The notes: generated by a model not told the origin, from the sequence alone. 64,000 nucleotides of DNA from Dermanyssus gallinae (GCA_003439945.1 QVRM01001094.1:372001-436000); one strand, 5' to 3'; counted from the stretch's first letter, positions 46,351 to 60,019 are shown. Translations and numbers: made by a program.

Positions 46351-47843
46351 GAATACATCGACTTTCAGCGAAGTAGCGGAAGGCAGAACCGGTGAAGACT
46401 AGTTCCGAGGGAAATTGTTGTAACATATATTCAATTTGAAAACAAACACCAAAACATCGAGATACTAGCGCACATCATGGTCTTTGTTAGGCCGTCGTTA
46501 GCTATTCGGTCAGTTATTGCTACTGCTAATAATCAGCCAACTATTGATCCTAAATCAAGTACTACAATAGCAGCAACGGCAACACAAACACCAGCAATCA
46601 AAACAACAACAACAACAACGACAACAACGATAATGACCACAACAACAACAACGATTATTGCTGCTACTGCTGAAATTGGCCATAAAGACAGCCCGATGAT
46701 ACCCACCCTACGCACCCGTATTTCTTCTTCTGTTTCTTCTACTTCGTCTTGCTCAGGATATTAGGACGCTCTCACTTCCCCACGGCCTGCGTTTACGCCG
46801 ATCCCACTGATGCAGCCGCCGCCGCCACCCCGAGCAGCGCAACGGGCAACCAAGCTGCCAGCTGAATTTATCGGCAGGCAGTTGATCTCTGTCATTGTGG
46901 CCAAATCGTCGGAGGGAGAATACAGCCCACATACAGCATCATAGAGTACATCTACGAGAATACCACGCTAACGCAGTTGTTGCTGCTGCTGCTGCTGCAG
47001 CGACTGATCCGTAATGCTGTTGCTTGGTAGAGTAATGCAGACACGAGGGGCGATAGCCTTTTCTGCAAAATGCCCTGTTATGTGTTACCATTGTTGAAAA
47101 CGTCAAATTATAGACATTTTATCACAGCTAGTTGTTGTTGTTGTTGCTTTTGTTATTGTTGTTGCTTAATCGGGAAACAAGCGATGGCTAATATTAAACT
47201 GCTGTGATTAACACTAATACCACAGCTATTACTTATTATTGTTGCTAGAAACGTCAGGCAAGCTGCAACACGATGACAACAAGGACTGCATCCTCATTCT
47301 AGCTATAGAACGACTTCTATACTATGCGACTACAACTTCCTCCACTTCTCCACCACCACCACTACCCTCATCATCACCACCACCACTCACCTCATCAAGC
47401 TTGCAGCCCCAAAACTGAATCGACGACGACCCGATCAACAGACGAAAATGAATGGATATGCTCATGGTTATTAAAATACATCATCATCATCATCATTACG
47501 CCTGCCTCGCTTTCCGTACACCATCACAGTAGTCCTGCTTCAGCTGATGCTGTTGCCATTTTCATCAGCAGCTGATGCTGCCATCATCCTTCATATCATC
47601 ATCATCATTCTCCCCCTCCATCACCGCCACCAACTACACCATCTCTTGCACCTGCTGCAGCAGCAGCAACCCTTCTCCACTCAACCCCTTGGCCACTACC
47701 ACTAACACTATTAACCACCGTCATCATCGTCATAATCATCAGCCCATCAACTACTACAGCATCTCCACCTCCTACGAGTAGTTATAGACGTAATAGCAAC
47801 AGCAGCGGCAGCCGCAGCCCGTCTCCACTCAACTCGTTGACCA

Positions 47844-48163
47844 ACCACAGCATCTATCCACTCAACTCCTTGACCATCATCTACCGCCAACCACAGCATC
47901 TATCCACTCAACTCCTTGACCATCATCCACCGCCAACCACAGCATCTATCCACTCAGCTCCTTGATCATCATTCACCGCCAACCACAGCATCTATCCACT
48001 CAGCTCCTTGACCATCATCCACCGCCAACCACAGCATCTATCCACTCAGCTCCTTGACCATCATCCACCGCCAACCACAGCATCTATCCTCTCAGCTCCT
48101 TGACCATCATCCACCGCCAACCACAGCATCTATCCACTGAACTCCTTGACCATCATCATCATC
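47844..48163. repeat. 46-bp minisatellite, seven copies
   Basis: The unit starts ACCACAGCATCTATCCACTC and continues AGCTCCTTGACCATCATCCACCGCCA. Copies start at 47844, 47890, 47936, 47982, 48028, 48074 and 48120, exactly 46 bp apart and differing by only a few bases. A partial eighth unit is at about 48184. 46 is not a multiple of 3, so an array of this kind is unlikely to be coding. Confidence 0.95.
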
Positions 48164-49226
48164 ATCATCTACCACGACCTACCAACTACAGCATCTATCC
48201 ACTGCGAGTAGCCGCCGCCACAGCAGCACGATTACACCACTACTGCAGCAACAGCAGCAGCAGCATTAGCAGCAGCATTGCTACACCAACCAGCCAGCGA
48301 ACCAGTAAGAAAGCAGCCTCACCGCCTGATCACCACCACCATCACCGCTGCTGTCGCCGTCGCCGCCTGAACAAGACGAGGACGAGCAAACTCATCCATG
48401 GTAAATCCAGGACAAGAACGAATCGCTCGATGATTTTCCCCCACAAGCCTACGAGCGTATAACAGCGCCGACCACCACGAAACGACTGCGGAATGTACGG
48501 CAGCAAATACGTTCGGCTCCTACTACAGTGCTGTCGTATCGTAGTGCTGTGGTGCTGCTGATGCTGTAATGCACAGACAGCAGATACAGAGGCAGCAGCC
48601 GCAGCGAACAGAGAGAGGGAGCGGCCACCGCCGCTGCGTTTGGTGCTGTGGTTGCTGTTGAAAGGCCTAGGCTTTTCTCCTTGTTCCCCCACACAGAGCA
48701 CAGCACAGCACAGCGCAGCACAGCACAGCACAGCAGGAGTAGTCGTGCTGTTGTGCTGTGGGCGATGCTGCTGCTGCTGATGCTGATGCTCCGGTTCGTT
48801 CAGCTGCTGTGGCCACAGCATTCTCTCGCTTGCTCATTGCTGCTGCTGCTGCTGCTGTATTGTTTTGCGGTTTGCTGTGCTGTGCTCTGCTGTATTCTGC
48901 TATGCTGTGGTGGTGCTGATGATGATGGTGGTGGTGGTGGTGGTAGTAGTGGTAACCATCACACAGCACAGCGGCCAGCTGCCGCAGCATTAGCAAAACA
49001 ACACGAACACCTTCCGCAGCAGCAGCAACAATAGCAATAACAATAATGATTAATAATAATAATAATAATAATTAAACAAAAAGCCGGAGCCGCAGCATAT
49101 GATGAAGAACAAGGAGAAGCAGAACTTGGAGAAAGCAAACGACGACGACAACGACAACGAAACGTTGCAGCTAACTAAACTAGCAGGCGTATAGATAGGT
49201 CAATAGGTAGATAAATAGATAGATCG

Positions 49227-49384
<158 letters not shown>

Positions 49385-50397
49385 TAGGTAGATACCAGTG
49401 AGTAGCAGCCACAGGCCACGACAGAACCGGCCACAGCATTGGCCATAGCCAATGGATAGTCAACCAGCAGTCGCCACAGCATCAGCTGCAGTCAGAGAGA
49501 TCCGGACGGACCTTGAGTCAGCCGTCCGATATACGAGACACACAGACAAACAGACCGGCCAGGCCGCGCCAGAGACGGGCAGGAGGCAGCAAAAAGCAAA
49601 CAGCAGGATGAGAGGAGAGTTTATGAGACACACCGAGGGCGACGCAAGGAGAGCGGGGGAGATACCCACACACACAGACATAGATATAATAGAGGGTGAG
49701 AGGAGAGATCTACTGAGAGATAGAGAAGAGATCTGCTGAGGGGGAGACCGGGGGGGGGCAGGGCTAGAGAGGATAAGTTACAACGACAACAACAACAACA
49801 ACGACGTCATCATCAGCATCGTCGTCAACAGCAGAAACAGCGACGTCGACAGCCTCATACAGCACGGCACCCCCGGCGACAACGACATGTCTAGGACGGC
49901 GGCAAAGAAGGGGGGGGTAGCCAAATCAAGATAATGGCAGCACCGAGCAGCACTTCGGTAATGGCCCCAGAGTCAGCCAGTTCGGACGGATATTCCTGTT
50001 ACTACAACAGCAACAACAACAACGGCAACGACGAAAAGCGACGACAGTAATTGCAACAACAATGCCTCTTCACTGTACTGTTGTTCCTCTGTCGTTTTCA
50101 TTTTTTTCATTTCTTCATCTCATATTCGTTTCGGGTCGTCACCACCATCGTCAGTGGCGTCGCCGCCGCCGCAGCCGTTTTCTTTCGCCATCGCTTCCTT
50201 CTACTACTCCTCGTCCGTCGTTTTCATTCAGCTGCTTGTTCAGTATACACCGCAGCATCTGTAGGAAGTCTTCCCCCCGCTGGGCTCTAAACTGGCTACC
50301 TCTGGCTCGCCCTGTTCCTTCTCCAGGAGCCTCAGCCCACCCCTCCGCCCCTCGCCACCGCGACTACCCCCTCACAATAAGCAACAACGAAAGGAAT

Positions 50398-50448
50398 CCT
50401 AGTAAGATATCGACAAGCCAACTAGACTAGCTTCGATATCTTACTAGG
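50398..50448. other. perfect 15-bp hairpin, 21-nt loop
   Basis: CCTAGTAAGATATCG (50398-50412) and its exact inverse (50434-50448) enclose a 21-nt loop that itself contains ACTAGACTAG. In otherwise non-palindromic simple sequence. Confidence 0.92.
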
Positions 50449-50870
50449 GGGTTGCTTTCTCTCCTCCTTCTTCTTCTCCTTCTACAACTACTACGACTAC
50501 AACTATTTCGACTACTCCCAAAAAAAAGCATCCCTTTAAATGGATATGACATAAATTGTCGAGTAATAATTGTTTTTTTTTTGTTGTCATTGTAGTTGTT
50601 GTATTTGTTAACGTTGAGGCCTCTCCTCAGTGAGTAGTTGAACTCGCTGGTCTGAGACACGCACACGATATTCACGTATCGGCAGGTCACCAATGCTTAA
50701 TCCTGCTGCTGGTGCTGCTACTGTTGCAACAGCAGCTCATGTTGAAGACGATGAGGCCTTCACTTGAACGACTTCAACCACGACAACAATGGCCAAGACA
50801 ACGACGAGGGCCGCACAACGATCTCGAAGTTGATACGTCGTCGTCGTCGTTATCGGCTACGACCAACACG

Positions 50871-50905
50871 ACAGAAGTACCAAACATGCGGTTTGGTACT
50901 TCTGT
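50871..50905. other. perfect 14-bp hairpin, 7-nt loop
   Basis: ACAGAAGTACCAAA and TTTGGTACTTCTGT enclose CATGCGG. About 420 bp from the previous hairpin. Confidence 0.92.
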
Positions 50906-53108
50906 CCTACTGCACGCCGACAGACAAACAGCAAAAAATACACGCCGCCGAGCACTACAGGGACAGACCACCGTTCTTCCTCGGGCTACCTCAAGCTCCT
51001 GCACCTCCACCTCACCTCCTTCATCTCCCTCCCTGCCTGCCTTCGGCAACCTCTTCCAAGCACCTCGAAGAAGACGACGACGACGACGATAATCGTCAAC
51101 CAGCACGAGCCACCAACGAACGGTTCGTCGTCGTCGTCATTGTCGGTGCTCGTTGGACTAAAGCTCAACCTTCAATCATCTGAAGCAACACGAAGATCGA
51201 TATATTTATTGGTCACTCACCATTACCACCATCAACGCCGCAGTCACCACCACCGCTGTCGTTACCAGCAGCATCAGTAGCAATTACCACGATTACCACT
51301 AAACATCTAGATCACGGCTTCCTACATGAACATCATCACCACCACCATTACCACCACTAGGTAGAACAACATCAAGACACCACCGCCACCGCCGACTAAC
51401 AACACCAGGATACCAACTCCACTAACTAACTAACTAACGAACTAAATAGCATTAACTATCTAACTTCATGTAGTCTTCATGCACGTACGATGCAGAAGAC
51501 GGTGCCGATTAAAACGACGACGGCATTAAGAGCAGTTGCACCACCACCACCAGCTGCAGATATTGCAGCAGCCACGATCTTTGCTTTTGCAGCTTTTGTT
51601 GTTGTTGGGGCGGCTGGTGCAGCTGCTCCAGCAGCTGGCCAAGCACCAAACACCACCGGCATCGGCTGCGGCAGTCGTCAATGTTGTTGTTGTTGTCGAT
51701 CTTGGCGTTGTTGTTGTTGTTGTTGTTGTTATTGCTGCTGCTGCTGGTGCTGTTGTTGTTTCTGTCCTTGTTGTTGCTGTTGTTGTTGTTGTGGTGGTAA
51801 TTATTGATGTTGTTGTTGTTCCTGTACGACGACTTGCCACCGACGTTGCTGCTGCTGACAACAACAACAACAACAATCACCGCCGCTGCTGCAGCTGCTG
51901 CTGTTGGCGTTACCACCGTTGTGGTGGTACTAAAGTGGCGAGTAGTTGGCATAGCATTACAATACCATCATCATCATCATCATCACCCTCATCACCATTG
52001 TCGTCGTCGACATCATCATGCCTGCTGCTGCTGCTACTGCTGTTGCAGTGGCAGCAGTACCACCAACAACAACAGTACCAACACCACCATCACGTACCAG
52101 CTGCATTTTGATGAGAAGATCCGATGAACACAGGCAGAGGCAGCTGGGGCCGCAGCAACAACAGCCACAGCAGTTTGTTCATTCAGTCAGCCAGTCAGCC
52201 AGTGTCCTGCCTGTTTTCCTGCCTGCTTCCCAGCTAGCCAGGAAAGCTGCTGCACCAGCAGAAAGCAGAAAATCGTCACCACTGTTCAATAGGAGGCTGC
52301 GGTCGCTGCTGCCGAGAGCCCAGCCAAACAGAGCTGGCAGCGACCCGTCCCGATGGTCCCGACTGGTCGGTTCGGTTCGCTCGCTTCCCCTCTCCAGCCG
52401 TCGCTGCGGCTGCAGATGCCGCCGCCGCCGATGTCGGTCTTGCTGGGTTGTTAGCTACTGCTGCTGTTGTTGCTTTGTGGTAGCTTGGTTGGTTTTGGCC
52501 TCCTCTGAGACCCAGCCGCTGCCGGCGCTGGCCGAACATACGAACTTTCTCGCTGTCTCGTCGTTGAGATGATGCAGACCTTTCCCCATTTATTGGCGAC
52601 CGCCGCCGCCACCGCCGTCACCGCCGTTTGTCGTCTGCTCATCCGCCAATTCAGTTTCTCCCTCTCCCCCGCTGTTAGCGGCCGTTGCCGCCGCCGCCGC
52701 CGCTGCCGCCACTATTTATTGTTTGTCGTCTGTTTGCCGGCCGACTCGCTCTCTCCCCCGCTGTTGGCGGCCGCCGCTGCCGCCGCCGATGTTGCCGCGG
52801 CCGTCACTTCTACTATTGATCGATTGTCGTCTGCTTATCGGCTGACTCACTTTCTCCCTCTCCCCCGCCGTGCGCGCCCTCTTCCCTCGGCTGATTTTCT
52901 CCCGCCGACAGTGGCGGGAAATTTCGAAATCACCTGCTGATGCTAGCGCGGCAAATTGCAACAGCAGTAGCAAGATGGACTACTACCACCACCTACCACC
53001 AAATCGTGCTACTGCTGTGACTACGCGATACACGCAACTCGTCTACTCACTGAGTCGTGTGATGTGGTCTGTTTCTGAGAGATTGTCACAATTTGAGTCG
53101 AAATGACA

Positions 53109-53399
53109 TCATATGCATCGGTACACTGCCAAACATTTGATGGACGCTTCAACCATAGCTACAACGGGTGCTAGTAACGACTCGAACGAATAAAGAAACA
53201 CATTGGTTTTAAGGAGGTCGAGGTTTAAATTCTCGACTATCCTTCGTGCCCCCGATGGGCGGGCTTGCTTGAAAGCTGCCGTGAAGCTTGATAGGTCTGT
53301 CTTCATCTGGTCTGCACCGAAGGAGGGCCAAGTTGATATATTTTGGGCTTCCGTAACAGCAATCGTTATGCCAGCAGCACCACCACCATGGCTGACCAC
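53109..53399 (-). other. unassigned 96-codon open frame
   Basis: The minus strand encodes AGITIAVTEAQNISTWPSFG, ADQMKTDLSSFTAAFKQARP and ENLNLDLLKTNVFLYSFESL. It is not simple sequence, unlike the 6.6 kb to its left, and contrasts with it in base composition. I do not recognise it. It could be a retroelement fragment or an exon. Confidence 0.25.
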
Positions 53400-54079
53400 G
53401 GCTGACTCTCGGCGAGAACAACAGCTAACGACAAGTACTACGTATTAAACACAAATATGTGTGTGTAATCATTACGAGACTATTCGAACTATCAAAACAA
53501 CGAACAACCGTCAGGCAGCAACAACAACAGCAGCCAGCTACTGCCTGAGCAAGCACGACACATCAGTGTGCTTTGCTGCCCATGGCCGATTGACTAATCT
53601 GTCGTGAAACTGCTGCTGCTGCTGATTCCTACCTACGCCCAGTCGGAATACTATTTTGTCTATAATTATTAGCTCATTATGATGATCGGATTCTGATCGC
53701 CAATCCCCTGTCATTTATACATGGACACAATGCAAGATGATCTTTTCTTACTCGCCGTCGTCACCACCACCGCATTCTCGTGCATCGCGCATTCTCCTCG
53801 CAAACCGCCTACCGAATTGTAGATGTCGGATCACGTCGATAACCTTGCGAGCGCTAGCTCCCATTATCGTCGCGCGGTCGATACAAAATATCGACACACG
53901 AAAACATGTGCGCTGTTCGGTTCGGTGTGTACCAGCAAAACAAGAAATTCGAATCCATTTCGGCACGAAAGCATAATAATTAATATAATAGAAATAAGAA
54001 TTACAGTCGAAAATTAGCCACGGACGGTAACGGGACCGATATCGCATATCGAGTGACAATCGCAAAGCTTTACATTGAA

Positions 54080-54080
<1 letters not shown>

Positions 54081-54121
<41 letters not shown>
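54081..54121. repeat. (TA)n then T-rich tract
   Basis: Twenty units of TA followed to 54200 by a strongly T-rich stretch. Confidence 0.95.
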
Positions 54122-54124
<3 letters not shown>

Positions 54125-54803
54125 TTTATCTTTTTTTTTCGTTTATATTTTTATTCTTTTTTTATTCATTTTTATTTTTTCATTTATATTTTCAGTTTTT
54201 CTGTAAGGAAATATCGTTCCAGGTGTTGAACACTCAAGTCAACTATGGTCAGCCACAACCTGCGCACCCTTTTCTTAATTCTTTCAAGTAATAATGCCTT
54301 CTCTTTTTTGAAGAAAAAAGATGCCTTTTCTTGTCTGTATCTTCTGTACCACACAATGGCAAAGAAAAAACTGCAAGTTAAAAGTTGCCAAAAAAAAATT
54401 GTTGCTTATGCATGTGCCATAAGCGGGTATATGTGTCCGTCCTTGCCAAGGGGAGTGCCAACTAGCTCTCCTTCCCTGCGACACAGCATTTGGCCGCTTC
54501 GGTAGCGCTTATATACGTGCGCAACTGAAAGGCCATTCTCCGCCTCGGAAACGGGACTGCAAAAGGCGGTATATTGTGCAAAACGCAATGACTTGCCAGC
54601 CTAGCGAGCGAGTTGTCTAAATGCGGCTGGACGGCTCGCACCGTTGTATAACACACGTTTTGCCGCTGAGCACCGAACTCCGACCGAGAATAAACAAAAC
54701 CAGTTTAATTAGCGCAAAGTGTAGTTAGATAGATAATCATCATCATTATTATCGTCGTCGGCATCACCATCATCATCATTGGCGCATAGTGGTAGACGAT
54801 GGG

Positions 54804-54978
54804 TCAGCTGCTTGGAGGCGGCGGCCGCCGGGAAATGACGGGATGCCTAAAATAGCGTGTGCCGCCATAGAGGGCGCCACCGCTTACGGCGCGCGAATAC
54901 GCAAACGAATAAATAGGTGGAAAGTAAGTCGTCAGCATACTCGTTGACAGCATTGGTGTGCACTGTGTATGTGCACCT
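54804..54978 (-). CDS. candidate terminal exon, Pro/Tyr/Ser-rich C-terminus
   Basis: On the minus strand an acceptor-like CTTCTGGTACCTCCTTCGCAG is followed by an open frame of about 57 codons ending TGA at 54804. The tail reads YFPPIYSFAYSRAVSGGALYG, then TRYFRHPVISRRPPPPSS, which is more protein-like than the surrounding sequence. The matching upstream exon would lie at higher coordinates and was not found. The same frame is open upstream of the acceptor too, so splicing is not proven. Confidence 0.25.
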
Positions 54979-55482
54979 GCGAAGGAGGTACCAGAAGTCA
55001 GGACCGGGAGATACCGCACAAAGTACATTGTGTACGAAACCGACGAAATGGTCGGTCGGATTAGTTCGTTCTTCCTGCCAGACGACCTAAGTATTTGACT
55101 CGGCTCTGGCTGGCGCGTAAGGACCATCGTAAGGACGACCTTCAGTTAGTTCATTCAGCCAACTGGCTGGCGGCTTCCGACGTTCACGTAATCATGGTGG
55201 CAAACCAACCAGGTTACATGGGCACCTGGACACTACCCAGGCGGATCATGCTTTCACGATCCAACCGCCGCATACAAAGTGAGAAGGCCTGCTATTATAG
55301 TATACTAATGGCAAGTTTGTGAACAAGAAGACAATAAATCACAGAAACAGCAACAACAAGTGCCGCAACAGCAAGAATAACAACAACAATGCGTCGAAGC
55401 GGGTCGACGAATACTGCGGAGGTACGTAAAGTTTAGCGCAGTGTTAAAGCAGCCGGAAAATACCTCCCGTCGCAAAGAATAC

Positions 55483-55483
<1 letters not shown>

Positions 55484-55547
<64 letters not shown>
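55484..55547. repeat. (TA)n array, about 32 units
   Basis: Pure TA in otherwise unremarkable sequence. Confidence 0.95.
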
Positions 55548-55553
<6 letters not shown>

Positions 55554-56479
55554 TAGTTTGTTTTAATAGGTTTATTTAATTTGTATATATATATCGTTGC
55601 CGTGCCTTTACTTATTGATACCCTGGATCACATTTAGGAGTATTGAACGTATATCGTAACTTCCTTTTTATTTGTTAATATCCCTTCACGCTCATATTAG
55701 CTGAGGCACATTCCTTCTCGATTACTGTTGCCAGACAGGCTCAGACATAGTCAGCGTTCTACCCAATTAGCTACCTACAAACATTGCAATGTTATTGCTA
55801 ACGGTTTTTATGGTAGCAGGCACGAACGGCTTCCTTCGGAGCACAAGCGTAAACTGCGCCATCACTATTTCATAAAAAGGTTGTATTGTACAATGGTTTT
55901 GATGTGGTGCGTACTAGGCAGTAGATTGATTTACTCGACGAAGGCGATCGAAGAGATCATACGGAGTACTTACTCTCTGTGCCATCAAATATGACCATCA
56001 ACGGCTTCATCCTGGCGGCTCATCAAAGAATGGACAGAGACCAGGCCGGGAGGTCAGGCCGACAATCCAGGGGACGTTAAACTGAGTACAATGTAGCTAT
56101 GAGAATATTTCATTGTTGGTTCTTCTTCTGGCCGAGATTTGCTTTGAATCTGCTGGGCTGCTGTTTTGACCATAATGAGCGACTTTGAAGCGAGCTTTGA
56201 ATTCATAGCGCATACTATAAGTATATCCATCGCAAAAGCGCTCCACAAGCAGGAAGATGGACGAATATGAGCCATAGGAAGCAGCCAGAATCATCTCTTG
56301 CTATGTGCAGAGATCACCCGTAAGTAAACATATGTAACAATTATTTAATCCGCACTCTCAGGAGCTGCTTCTCTTCCGAGCGGTCTCGACAAGCTCGACA
56401 ACGGTGAGACTCTAACTGTAACCAGGCAAAACATATTTTGCTTCAAGTTAAGGAATTGTACAAGCGGCAACGTCTATTG

Positions 56480-57400
56480 AAACACATGATGGGCAAATCG
56501 TGATGGAAGGCAAGACGGAACTGCAGGAAGCTGCGCGAACCCCGTACATTTGGCTCCACCACGTAAAGCCTACAAGATCGGCTGTCCAGTCAAACTCAAA
56601 GTTCGGGCTTCGGCGAGTGAAAGGCCCACGTTCATTGTACATATTTAGCAAGATATACAAAATACAAGACACATTCCCTGCTGAGGTGTTGTAACACCAC
56701 TCTGTATTATCGGCGGAAGAGATGGAATTGATTTAAACCCTCGGGAAATAGTTCTGCGTAGCTAAAGTCGTAGACCGGACCGGCAGACTACCAGCAAATA
56801 AAGCCTGCGAACCAGACGGAATATTTAATAAGCGCATCTAGGCGGAAATTTCGTTTGCGCCATACAAACTTGTTCAATTCCTGTATGCAGGAAGGCAAGA
56901 TTCCGGGAAGTTGGAAGAAATGCCTAATGGTCGTAATCCTCAAAGAAAAAGGAAGCCTGACAGACCCGAAATACAGGGATGGAACTACTAAAAACGCTAC
57001 ATTCGATTCTGGTACAAGATTAATCGTGAAGAATAAAACCTAATTGTAAGTACCACTGCACTTGCTGAGACCTAAAGTACCCCTTTGTAAAGCTAATTTA
57101 GTACTTCTGACGATACAATGATTTACTTTAGTAGCAGGTTTTACTTAGAGGAGGCGCTCGGTACACTGAAATGCTAGGTTGCAGATTTCGGCCTTCAGAT
57201 TAATGAACACAAAACAGAATTAGTGAAGTTTAGAAGAGGAGGAAAACTCGTTAGCACTGGCTCATTTCGGCTCGATGAGGAGCCGCTCAAACTGATCAGC
57301 TCATTCACGTATCTCGGCCTCACGGTAATAACAACTGCAAAGTCGTTCACCAAACACATCGATGAATAAATCTGAAAAGCAATGGTTGTAGATTCAAGAT
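56480..57400 (+). mobile_element. Jockey-like RT fragment with internal deletion
   Basis: The left part encodes KVVDRTGRLPANKACEPDGI and LFNSCMQEGKIPGSWKKCLMVVILKEKG, then DPKYR where YRPIxL should follow, and breaks near 57000. The right part (57180-57370, another frame) gives FGLQINEHKTELVKFRRGGK, FRLDEEPLKLISSFTYLGLTV and KSFTKHIDE. Motifs A, B and YADD would sit between and are gone. It runs directly into LINE copy B, which points the other way. Confidence 0.6.
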
Positions 57401-57404
57401 GTTC

Positions 57405-58720
57405 AAGATTCAAGGTTCAAAACGTGGTTTATTATAGGAACTGCATAATACAATGCTTTAGTTCTCATTAAAAAGATATATATAATAATTATAAAAAAAT
57501 AGAATATAAATGGTTAACTCTCATTCATGAACAGCCATAAAATAAGCCAATCATGAAGTATCACAAGTCATAAACACAACACAAATAGCATGTGTGTCTC
57601 AACTATGTCGAAATGTGTTGGTGAGTAGCCATTTCTGGACCATCTGTGTAAAACAATGCAGGGAAGTGATACGACGAATATTCTGTGGTATACTAGTCCA
57701 TATAACGGGCAAACGAGACACAAGGGCTTGCTGACTAGACTTTTTGTGACTAATGGCCCTACATATATTGTGGCGCGTCTCAAGATCCTACGATGTTTAT
57801 TTTACCCTTACTCCCTTAGTAAGGGGAAAAGAAACATCACAGGGAATAATATTCCGAGTGATTTTAAAGCCCAGCGTGGCAACCTTCAGCAAGTAGAGTA
57901 GGTCGACCAGCAGGAGGTTGTGGACTACATAAAGATCACTGACGGAGTCTCTGCGTTGCCTGCCAAATACGGCTCTTAGAGCATCGTTTTGCATTATTCG
58001 AGCCCGACGATGGCATTTGGGCTTGATGTTATTCTAAATGCGCCCGCCAGCTCATGCACTCGTGCAGCATTAGGCCGAGACATTTTGTGGTCTCTGAGAA
58101 GACCAATTCTCTTCCTGATAGAAAGAATTTCCTGTCGAGGTGCAGATTTAGCTGAAAAGCTCGGAATGCAATAATGTTCGTCTTGCTGGCATTAACGACA
58201 AGACCAAACTTATTGAAGATCGAAATTACTGTTTCCACTTGAGATAGGAGATGAGGCAACTCCGAACACATTTCGGAGGCATTGAGCCGAAAAAGCAACG
58301 TCGTATCATCAGCAAAAGCAATCGGCTTGCCTAAGTTTTCCCTCTGGATATTGAATAGAGTGAAATTAATAAGAATTAAGAAAAATAAAGATCCGAGAAC
58401 AGAACCCTGGGGGTACCGATGTCTACGGATCTCCAGGAGGATTCGACCAACCCAACTCTCACCGCCTGCATTCTTGAGGTTAGGTACGAGCGGAACCAAC
58501 CAACTGCACTCAGTGAACACCCCAACACCTGAAGCATTTGTAAGAAATATGAGTGATTGAGACAATTGAAGGCCGCGGCAACGTCTAGAAAGACTCCGAG
58601 ACATAATTTAGTCGATTCTACGGCATCCACAATAGACTGCCATAAGTGGGCAAGGGCCAACTCCGTAGATCGACCACGTCGGAAACCAAACTGATATGAC
58701 GACAAGCAGTCACGATTGAG
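57405..58720 (-). mobile_element. LINE copy B, same family as 3497-5420, opposite strand, decayed
   Basis: The minus strand encodes YQFGFRRGRSTELALAHL, VFLDVAAAFNCLNH, SWRSVDIGTPR, a frameshift near 58430, then GSVLGSLFFLILINF, FADDTTLLF, FGLVVNASKTNI, TKCLGLMLHE, and after a gap QNDALRAVF and VATLGFKI. Each block pairs with copy A. Relative to copy A, about 50 residues around the ICYGISIWG segment are deleted near 58000. The 3' end has a minus-strand AATAAA (RC at about 57430) followed by degenerate GATTC/GTTCAAGATTCAAG repeats. It is 5'-truncated at about 58720. Confidence 0.82.
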
Positions 58721-60019
58721 AAGCCCCAGAAGCTATCAGTGGCAACGACAGTGAGCTTGTTTGCCCGAAAATGTCCGAAACCCCATTTCATAGAGGATCC
58801 CCGTAAGATGTGTCATCTTGCTGAAACCAAAGCATGTGGCGCCTTCATCGAAATACGAGAGTAAAAGCTGGCGGACGCAGTCCTCCATTCTACATTAGTC
58901 TTTACTCCAGCAAGGCAAGCAATCCTGCTATGCGATACAAAACATAGAAGCAAGCGAAGAGCCTACACAGGCATGTGCTGGCGAGATATTCTGCACATAG
59001 ACTTCACTATGTAATCTGCCAAACAGAAGGATACAACGAACGGACAATTTAATGTATCTGTAAATGTTGTAGATCTCTTGCTGTAAAGACCAGGCAAGTA
59101 AATGTGCCGACATCGAATCATTAAATCAACGCGCAAAATTATAACAAGAGTGACATTCAACATACATGATGTACGAGTATTGATAGCAGCTTCACGTTTT
59201 TACGTTTAAAAAAATATTATATGTGTGTTTACACATCTTGTATGAAACAGACTTACTGAACTGATTTTAGTAGGCAGTAACATAAGCTGCTTGGCAGTTA
59301 TTGGTCGCACATCGGTATTTAACATATGGTACTTGTTAAACGTCAAAAAGGCTGTAGGAATTAAGATTCGCACATGCCCATTTGTTTCATTGGCTTCTAT
59401 AAAAATCGATAAAGATTAAATTAAAAATCTATAAAAGTTAAGTTAGAAATAAAAGAGGGGATGGATTGAAGCCAGGTTGCTCTCAATTTGTTGATAGCTG
59501 CTTGTAGGCAGGCCTTGCGGAGTACATCGGCCGTGCAAGCCAGGAATTTTTATTTGAAGTGGTTTTACTTTGACAGAAATCAGGGCAGACTACCGTGTGT
59601 CATCAAGCACCACGCGGTGACGGGCGGCGAACTCCTCTTTTTTGGACTCCATAAGCCGTTCTAGGAATGGATTAACGTTCGGAGGAGAAATCGGTGAAAT
59701 CAATTCCTGAAAAGTGGAAGTCAATTCTTAAAAGATTGAACTCAAGAATGCGGTCTGGGCCAGATCCGTTGTATGTCGTATTCCTACATCTCTGGCTGAG
59801 GTGTGGAGGGTAGCCTGGTCCCAACTTACTTTATCCACATTCAGATTTTACATCCGCTTCACGTACTGTTTAAGCTTCTCGTCAAAGATTTGTCTGAAGT
59901 TGTCTGAAGCTTAAGCCTTGTTTGGGAGTCTCGTCAAAGAATTGATTCTCTGGGCAGACGTGCCCATGCAGTGAAGAATAAAGATTGACCTTGGCGTCGA
60001 AAGGATAGGCTAGTTCTCA
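58721..60019. other. no gene recognised; possible LINE debris
   Basis: A minus-strand segment at about 59590-59710 reads SPPNVNPFLERLMESKKEEF then AARHRVVLDD without stops and is protein-like, but I cannot assign it. The rest is featureless. Confidence 0.4.

Larger units (their letters stand above)
53400..56479. other. no confident gene
   Basis: Holds two (TA)n arrays, a T-rich tract and the weak terminal-exon candidate at 54804-54978. Confidence 0.5.

Noticed and set aside
50712..52572. Several 100-190 codon frames rich in Thr, His, Gln, Val, Asn
   Set aside because: All arise from CAN-type trinucleotide runs and occur equally on both strands and in several frames.
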